From NCBI RefSeq assembly GCF_000744655.1, contig NZ_JQMJ01000004.1:3534001-3598000 (forward strand): a DNA stretch of 64,000 nt, given 5' to 3'. The notes beneath the pieces are model-generated. The model did no database searches and had not been told where the DNA came from. It saw nothing but the letters and a program-made list of their open reading frames with translations. Source of the stretch: Streptacidiphilus rugosus AM-16 (GTDB lineage: Bacteria > Actinomycetota > Actinomycetes > Streptomycetales > Streptomycetaceae). How positions within the stretch are numbered: position 1 is the stretch's first letter; each line of letters starts with the position of its first letter. Below, piece by piece: positions 57,520 through 64,000 of this stretch. A program made the translations under genes and the position numbers.

Positions 57520-57834
57520 ATGAGCACGAGAGAGACCGAGGCCGAGGTCATGGTCGCCGACGCGCCGGAGGCACAGCGCTTCGAGGCGCGCATCGAGGGC
57601 GATCTCGTCGGCTTCGCCTCCTACCTCAGGGACGACGTGCGCGTGGTCTACCAGCACACCGTCGTCGGCCCGGCCTACGAGGGCATGGGCATCGGGGGGC
57701 TGCTGGCACGCGCCGCGGTCGAGGACGGGATCAGCCGCGGCATCGAGGTGCGGGTGACCTGCCCGTTCATCAAGGCCTGGCTGACACGACACCCGGAGTA
57801 CCAGGACAAGTTGTCCGGTACTCCGGGTGCGTGA
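57520..57834 (+). CDS. Small GNAT-like N-acetyltransferase
   Basis: 104 aa. FEARIEGDLVGFASYLRDDV, HTVVGPAYEGMGIGGLLARA (acetyl-CoA loop) and VRVTCPFIKAWLTRHPEYQD match the compact YhcR/YidJ-like GNAT family of unknown substrate. ATG at 57520 after GCGAGGA; an ATG six codons upstream (57502) is possible. The end of the gene forms a long hairpin. Confidence 0.75.
   Translation: MSTRETEAEVMVADAPEAQRFEARIEGDLVGFASYLRDDVRVVYQHTVVGPAYEGMGIGGLLARAAVEDGISRGIEVRVTCPFIKAWLTRHPEYQDKLSGTPGA
57790..57829. terminator. Hairpin terminator embedded in the 3' end of the GNAT gene
   Basis: CACCCGGAGTACC(A)GGACAA pairs with TTGTCCGGTACTCCGGGTG: 19 bp with one bulged A and a centre of about one base. It covers the last codons of the GNAT gene and lies between convergent genes, so it can stop transcription from both sides. 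Confidence 0.65.
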
Positions 57835-57876
57835 ACAACGGGGGAGAGAACCCGTTCAGTCAGCCCGTCGAGAGCA

Positions 57877-59192
<1,316 letters not shown>

Positions 59193-59469
59193 TTTGCGTC
59201 GGGTGACTGCTGACATGACCGGTGGCAGGACTCGGCGTTCCGGAGATGTCAGTTCCGCTTAAGTGCGAATGACGGTGACCGTAGGCAGGTCCGACTTCAA
59301 ACCTCAAGTCGCCAAGACGCCAATGAGACGTCCATCACGGACGCGCTTCATGATTCACAGACAAGGGTCGGCGGAATGCCCGAATTGCCGTCCTGATATG
59401 GCGTCATTCATCTGATATGTCCGATTGACTATGCTTCCGCCGCCGTCGTCAGTCTCACAGGAACACAAA
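59193..59469. other. Non-coding region upstream of the Rpf riboswitch
   Basis: About 280 nt, locally less GC-rich (GATATG, CATTCATCTGATATG). It should contain the promoter of the Rpf transcript. No specific element was identified. Confidence 0.4.
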
Positions 59470-59507
59470 GGCCCGGGCCGACCCGCGCACGCGAGTCGAC
59501 CCGGGCC
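59470..59507 (-). terminator. Terminator of the D-Ala-D-Ala carboxypeptidase gene
   Basis: GGCCCGGG / CCCGGGCC (59470-59477 with 59500-59507) closes an inner four-pair helix; on the minus strand it is followed by CTTTGTGTT, 13 nt after the stop codon. Confidence 0.6.
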
Positions 59508-59520
59508 GAGCAGGTACCGA

Positions 59521-61824
59521 TCAGGTCAGCCGGGTGAGCTTCTCGCCGAAGCCGGGCGTGCCCAGGTCCGACTGCAGCGTGACGGGGACCGTCTGCGCGC
59601 CCGCCCCGCTGCCGACCACCAGCTCACCCACCGTCGTCCCGGCCGGCGCGCTGTGCGGGATGGTCGCGCCCGCGAGCGGCTTCAGCGACAGCTGGACGGA
59701 GAGCCCGCCCCAACCGGCCACCGAGACGTCCTGGGTGGCCACGACGGGCGTCCTGCCGCCCAGCCCGTCGTCCACGTAGCCGACGACGTCGCCCTTCTTG
59801 GCGATCACGTGCGACTGCAGCGCGGCCTCGGCGCTGATGATCAGTTTCTTGCTCTTGGCCAGCACCTGGGGCAGCCAGCCGCCGCCGTCCCCGCCGATCG
59901 CCGGCTGGCTCAGCACCACGCCGTAGAGGGTCTCCGTGGTGTCGCCTGCCTTCTGCCGCGCCGCCCACATCAGGTTGCCGAGCGCGGCGCTGCTGCTGCC
60001 GGTCTTCACGCCGATGACGCCGTTCCTCAGCAGCAGCCCGTTGTTGTTCTGGATCAGGCCGTTCTCCGGCGGCGTGAAGGACGCGGTGCCGACGATCTCC
60101 CTGAACACCGGGTCGGCCATGGCCGCCTTCTCCAGCATCAGCTGGTCGTTGGCGGTGCTCTTGGTGGTGCTGGTCAGCCCGCTGGGGTCGGTGTAGGTGG
60201 TCTTGGTCATGCCGAGCCCGACGGCGGTGGCCTGCATCTTCTGGACGAACGCCTCCTGGCTGCCGGCGTCCCAACGGCCCAGCAGACGGGCGATGTTGTT
60301 GGCGGACGGGATCAGCAGCATCTGCAGCGCCTGGTACTCCGTCAGCTGCTCGCCGACGGAGACCTTCATGACCGACTCCTGGCCGGCGGTGCCGGTGACG
60401 TAGTCGTTCACCGCCTGCTGGTCGACGGTGAGGGACGGGCCCTGCTCGCCCTTCTTGAGCGGCTTGTCGTGCAGGATGACGTAGGCCGTCATGACCTTGG
60501 TGACACTCGCCAGCGGCACCGGGTCGTCACTGCCGCTGTGACCCATCACGCCGAGACCGGGAACCTCCACCGCCGCCTGGCCCTTGACCGGCCAGTCGAG
60601 CTGCGGCGCCCCGCCGTCGAAGGCGAAGTTCGTCGCGGCGGTCATCGCGAGCTTGGGCGACGGCAGCGGACGGAACAGCTGCACCGCGCCGAGCACCACG
60701 ACGAGCACCAGCAGCAGGATGCCCCAGAGCCGGATGCGACGCAGCGCGATCCTCGCCGGGGTCATCGGCCGGGCGCTGAGGCCGGCCAGGATGTCCATCG
60801 CCTCGATCGTCGACTCCGGCGAGACCGCGACGGCCGTCGCCCCGGCGGGCGCGCCCGCCTCCGACTGGGTCGAGGTGCCGGCGCTCGGGAGCGGCGGCAC
60901 CGGCGGCAGCGGCACCCGCGGGAACGCGTTCATGGCACGCGTCTCCGCCGCCGCGCCCGGCGGCACGGCCGGACCCCGGCCGCCGTCGCGGCCGTCCCGA
61001 CCGGCGGCGCGGACGCCGGCGGATCCTTCGTCGCCGGACTCGTCGTCGGCCCCGTCGGACTCCTCGCCGGCACTGCGCGCGCTCCTGGCCGGGGCCGCGG
61101 CCGGCGGCGGAATGCGCAGGGTGCGGGTCGCGAAGTCCGGCAGCGGCTCCGCCTCAGGCTCCGCGGCCGACTCGGCAGCGGGCCGGTGCTCGGGCTCGGG
61201 CTCCGCGTCGGCCGCGGGCTCGGCCGGGAGGCGCGGATCCCTGATCGCGCGCTTCACCGCGACCGGCACCGGCGCAGACGCCGGCTCGGCCTCCTCGTCC
61301 GCCGCGGCCTCGTCCTCGGCCTGGGCCTCGTGCCGGGCCTCCTCGCCGTTCTCGCCGCTCTCGGCGACCCCGGCGTTCGCGCCGCCCTCGCCGTTCGCGC
61401 CGCTCTCGGCGTCCCCGGCGTTCTCGGCGTCCCCGGCGGAGCTCTCCTCCGCCTCGGCGGCCGAAGCGGAGGCGGCCTCGCCGGCCTCCTCCGTCTCCTC
61501 CGCGTCGTCGGTGGGGTGCTCGCGCGGGCCCTCGATGTCCTCCCTGCGCAGCGGCCGGGTCGGCGGGTCCACGTCCGCGCCGCTTCCGGCCGCCCGCTCC
61601 TCCGCCCGCCTCTCGGCGGCGTCCGCCGCGTCATCCTCGGCGGCGGCTCCCACGGAGGCCTCCGTGCCGGCCGTCCCGGCGCCCTCCTCGCCGTCCGCCT
61701 CGCCCTGCGACGGAGCCGGGGTCGGGTCGACGTCCGGCGTGGCGGACGCCGGGGTGTGATCCGCCCGTTCCGCCTCCCGCTCCTCGCCCGCGGTCCGGTT
61801 CGACCTGTCGGGGGACTCTCCCAC
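59521..61824 (-). CDS. D-alanyl-D-alanine carboxypeptidase with a long acidic cytoplasmic N-terminus
   Basis: 767 aa. About 1-390 is Ala/Glu/Asp-rich and disordered (EADGEEGAGTAGTEASVGAA and similar repeats). A single membrane span lies near 392-412 (GILLLVLVVVLGAVQLF). The external S11 transpeptidase-like domain has ASVTKVM (S-x-x-K, about 437), SANNIAR (S-x-N, about 508) and VKTGSSS (KTG, about 606), then a PBP5-type beta-rich tail. It trims pentapeptides in peptidoglycan. GTG at 61824 follows GGAGG; upstream in-frame codons to 62094 are unlikely. Confidence 0.9.
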   Translation of the reverse strand: MGESPDRSNRTAGEEREAERADHTPASATPDVDPTPAPSQGEADGEEGAGTAGTEASVGAAAEDDAADAAERRAEERAAGSGADVDPPTRPLRREDIEGPREHPTDDAEETEEAGEAASASAAEAEESSAGDAENAGDAESGANGEGGANAGVAESGENGEEARHEAQAEDEAAADEEAEPASAPVPVAVKRAIRDPRLPAEPAADAEPEPEHRPAAESAAEPEAEPLPDFATRTLRIPPPAAAPARSARSAGEESDGADDESGDEGSAGVRAAGRDGRDGGRGPAVPPGAAAETRAMNAFPRVPLPPVPPLPSAGTSTQSEAGAPAGATAVAVSPESTIEAMDILAGLSARPMTPARIALRRIRLWGILLLVLVVVLGAVQLFRPLPSPKLAMTAATNFAFDGGAPQLDWPVKGQAAVEVPGLGVMGHSGSDDPVPLASVTKVMTAYVILHDKPLKKGEQGPSLTVDQQAVNDYVTGTAGQESVMKVSVGEQLTEYQALQMLLIPSANNIARLLGRWDAGSQEAFVQKMQATAVGLGMTKTTYTDPSGLTSTTKSTANDQLMLEKAAMADPVFREIVGTASFTPPENGLIQNNNGLLLRNGVIGVKTGSSSAALGNLMWAARQKAGDTTETLYGVVLSQPAIGGDGGGWLPQVLAKSKKLIISAEAALQSHVIAKKGDVVGYVDDGLGGRTPVVATQDVSVAGWGGLSVQLSLKPLAGATIPHSAPAGTTVGELVVGSGAGAQTVPVTLQSDLGTPGFGEKLTRLT

Positions 61825-61854
61825 GTAACCCAGCCTCCTCAAGCTGCTCACGCC

Positions 61855-61896
61855 ACTGCGTGCGACCCACTGCGTACGACCCACCGCGTACGGCTG
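61855..61896. repeat. 14-bp tandem repeat upstream of the carboxypeptidase gene
   Basis: Three adjacent units: ACTGCGTGCGACCC, ACTGCGTACGACCC and ACCGCGTACGGCTG, at 61855, 61869 and 61883. They start 31 bp before the start codon in the 353-nt gap 61825-62177, otherwise without a gene. May be an operator or replication slippage product. Confidence 0.5.
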
Positions 61897-62177
61897 CTCA
61901 CCACTGCCTGCCACTGCCCGCGACTGCTCACGACAGCACGGCGCGCCTCCCGGTCTTCCGGGGCGCGCCGGACACCAGTCTCCTGCACTCGCGGGGGCAA
62001 TCCCGCTCACCAGGCCGCTGACCGGCGATTCCGCCGGGCGGACCCACTCCATGGGCAGACGCGGAGCCGCGCCCGAACGGTTCCGAAAGATCACGGAGTC
62101 GTGTCACTCTCCAGGCCCTCTCGACAGCAGGGTGTGAGAGGCGTCACTCTGTTGTGCATCCACGCGGGGAGGCTTGG

Positions 62178-62900
62178 ATGGGCAGGAGCCGCAGAACAAT
62201 TCCCGAGGAGCTGCTGTTGCTCGCTCTGGACCCGGCCACGGGTACCACGGCGCAGCCGCAGACGCTCGACCTCGGACTGGCCGGAGCACAGCTCGTCGAG
62301 CTGGCCATGGCCGGACGAATAGTCCCGGACGGGGACCAGATCACCGTGGTCAATCCACGGCCGACCGGGGACCCGACCCTCGATCACGCGTTGGAGCTGC
62401 TGCGCAGACGTGGCAGCGCCGTGCGCGCCGTGCAGTGGATCGGCGGCCCGAGACTGGGCCTACGCCAGACCTACCTGGCGCACCTGGAGCGGTGTGCCAT
62501 GGTCAAGGCGGTGCCGGGCCAGGTGTGCGGGGTCTTGCCGACGACCCGGTACCAGGCGTCGGACGACTGCACGAACAGCGCCATCAAGGAACGACTCGAC
62601 ACGGCGATCCGGACCGGCGTTCCGCCGGACCCGCGCACCGCCGCGCTCGCCGCCCTAGCCCACGCGGTCGGCCTGGGCAAACATCTCTACCCGGGCAACG
62701 AGGGACGCTCGTCCAGGTCGCGCCTGCGTGACCTGATTCGCTACGACCCCCTCAACGGCATGGTCGCGCACGCGGTCATGGACGTGCAGAACGGCCTGCC
62801 GGCCGCTCAGGTGCGTGCGGCGGGCGTCCGCCCGGCGCCGACACGCCCGACGTCACGACCCGCGGTGGTCTCCGGCATGGTCCGCGCGGCAGTCCGGTAG
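62178..62900 (+). CDS. GPP34 (GOLPH3-like) family protein
   Basis: 240 aa. Signature stretches: IPEELLLLALDPATG, LDLGLAGAQLVELAMAGRIV and LTDHALELLRRRGS-like DHALELLRRRG; helical throughout. Eukaryotic relatives bind phosphatidylinositol-4-phosphate; actinobacterial ones are abundant in Streptomyces and their function is unknown. ATG at 62178 with GGGGAGG. Confidence 0.8.
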   Translation: MGRSRRTIPEELLLLALDPATGTTAQPQTLDLGLAGAQLVELAMAGRIVPDGDQITVVNPRPTGDPTLDHALELLRRRGSAVRAVQWIGGPRLGLRQTYLAHLERCAMVKAVPGQVCGVLPTTRYQASDDCTNSAIKERLDTAIRTGVPPDPRTAALAALAHAVGLGKHLYPGNEGRSSRSRLRDLIRYDPLNGMVAHAVMDVQNGLPAAQVRAAGVRPAPTRPTSRPAVVSGMVRAAVR

Positions 62901-63156
62901 GAGCACCGGCAGCCGAAGCGCGCGAGCAGGTCGAGAGTGCACCGATGGAGCACCGACAGGCGGGACGTAGCACCACCCTGGTCGGGAGCGGCGGCGAACC
63001 ACCCTTCGCCGTCGCTCTCTCCATGTGTGGGCGCAGAATCGTTCCTTCTCGGACCTGATTCGTCAAGATCCGGGGTGATTGAGCCACATGAGGGCGTGTC
63101 GGGTGGCATTCTGCTGACACAGGGGCGTGCCACACCACCGATGCCCAGGAGAGACC

Positions 63157-64000
63157 GTGTCGACCGCCAGTGTCAATCCCACCGTCCGCCGCCGTCGTCT
63201 CGGTGCCGAGCTCCGACGACTGCGCGAGCAGAAAGGCCTGACCGCGGAGGAGGTCGCGCAGCAGCTGCTCGTCTCGCAGTCGAAGATCAGCCGACTGGAG
63301 AACGGCCGACGCAGCATCAGTCAGCGCGACGTCCGTGACCTGTGCGAGGTCTACGGCGTCAACGACTCGGCGATGATCGACGGCCTGATGACGATGGCCC
63401 GCGAGTCCCGGCAGCGAGGCTGGTGGCACGCGTTCGGCGACGTCCCCTACAGCGTGTACATCGGCCTCGAGGCCGAGGCGGTGGGCATTCGTACCTACGA
63501 ATCCCTCTTCATCCCCGGCCTGCTGCAGACCCGCGACTACGCGCACGCCGTCGTCACCGGCATCCAGCCGGAGGCCCAGCCGGCGCAGATCGACAAACGC
63601 ACGGACGTCCGGATGGTCCGTCAGGATCTGCTGCGCAACGGCGAGGAGCCGCTCCGGCTCTGGGCCGTCATCGACGAGGCGGCCCTGCACCGCGTCGTCG
63701 GCAGCCCGGAGACGATGCGCGGGCAGCTGGAGTCGCTCATCGAGACCAGTCTCCTGCCGCATGTGACCGTCCAGGTCCTGCCGTTCAGCGTGGGCGCGCA
63801 TCCCGGCATGACGTCCAACTTCTCCATCCTCGAATACCGCGACGCCTCCGACGCGACCGTCGTCTACCTGGAGGGCGTCACGAGCGACCTGTACCTGGAG
63901 AAGGAGACGGACGTGCGCGCCTACGCCACGCTCTACGAGCATCTGCAGGCGCAGGCGCTCGGCCCGGAGCAGACCCGCGAACTGGTCGACAGGGTGGCGA
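63157..64000 (+). CDS. XRE-family regulator (DUF5753 type), 3' end outside the window
   Basis: 281 codons visible. HTH at about 14-70 (LRRLREQKGLTAEEVAQQLL, then SQSKISRLENGRRSISQRDV). The following domain, RGWWHAFGDVPYSVYIGLEA, LFIPGLLQTRDYAHAVVTGI, LESLIETSLLPHVTVQVLPF and TVVYLEGVTSDLYLEKE, is the DUF5753 type linked to BldB/WhiJ-like developmental control. GTG at 63157 after CAGGAGAG. Confidence 0.85.
   Translation, partial: MSTASVNPTVRRRRLGAELRRLREQKGLTAEEVAQQLLVSQSKISRLENGRRSISQRDVRDLCEVYGVNDSAMIDGLMTMARESRQRGWWHAFGDVPYSVYIGLEAEAVGIRTYESLFIPGLLQTRDYAHAVVTGIQPEAQPAQIDKRTDVRMVRQDLLRNGEEPLRLWAVIDEAALHRVVGSPETMRGQLESLIETSLLPHVTVQVLPFSVGAHPGMTSNFSILEYRDASDATVVYLEGVTSDLYLEKETDVRAYATLYEHLQAQALGPEQTRELVDRVA

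Noticed and set aside
59425-62322. 965-aa plus-strand frame opposite the carboxypeptidase gene
   Set aside because: Antisense to a gene with S-x-x-K, S-x-N and KTG motifs; composition is artefactual.

Overview
The window is high-GC actinobacterial DNA, most likely from the Streptomycetaceae (Streptomyces, Kitasatospora or Streptacidiphilus). Evidence for this: strongly GC-biased third codon positions, frequent GTG starts, a GPP34-family protein, an XRE/DUF5753-type regulator, an Rpf cell-wall hydrolase behind a c-di-AMP riboswitch, and an AAC(2')-type acetyltransferase. It has three parts: host chromosome (1-15904), a complete-looking tailed-phage prophage (15905-53456), and host chromosome again (53457-64000).

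Left host segment. After a partial gene and a lipoprotein come an acyl-CoA dehydrogenase, a MerR-PP2C fusion facing it, a GNAT/tyrosine-phosphatase pair, a TIGR03086 (DinB-like) protein, a SRPBCC protein preceded by a decayed ArsR gene, and a methyltransferase. Then comes a secreted hydrolase neighbourhood: two PF04185-type phosphoesterases, a GH27 alpha-galactosidase with beta-trefoil lectin repeats, a small flavin-type protein and a membrane protein. A PAP2-family membrane phosphatase sits just before the prophage.

Prophage. It is bounded by an exact 54-bp direct repeat made of the 3' part of tRNA-Arg(CCT) plus flank. The intact tRNA lies at the right end and a 3' remnant at the left. Order: tyrosine integrase and XRE repressor (leftward); early genes (rightward) with small HTH proteins, an HU-like protein and a replication-initiator-like protein containing a probable iteron origin; a four-gene membrane module resembling Spd-type genes of Streptomyces conjugative elements; an adenine methyltransferase; an HNH protein; small and large terminase, portal, prohead protease, capsid; adaptor and tail genes with a -1 frameshifted tail chaperone; tape measure, tail-tip proteins, endolysin and a holin candidate. 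The right end carries probable cargo: a flavoprotein facing an XRE/TPR regulator, a three-gene cassette behind a 20-bp palindrome, and an XRE gene with an SOS-box-like site upstream. Start/stop overlaps (ATGA/GTGA) are pervasive, so most of the prophage reads as long operons.

Right host segment. A secreted trypsin-like protease with FG-GAP-like repeats, a lipoprotein, an AAC(2')-I-like acetyltransferase, a small GNAT protein, an Rpf-LysM-NlpC/P60 cell-wall hydrolase under a c-di-AMP riboswitch, a D-Ala-D-Ala carboxypeptidase with a long acidic N-terminus, a GPP34 protein and a truncated XRE regulator at the edge.

Most noteworthy: a 46-bp DNA repeat read in two different frames inside the replication gene, the conjugation-type membrane module with phased CGTAG repeats, a prohead protease with three zinc ribbons, the right-end cargo, and the Rpf/NlpC fusion behind its riboswitch. 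All functions are read from sequence patterns; no database search was run.
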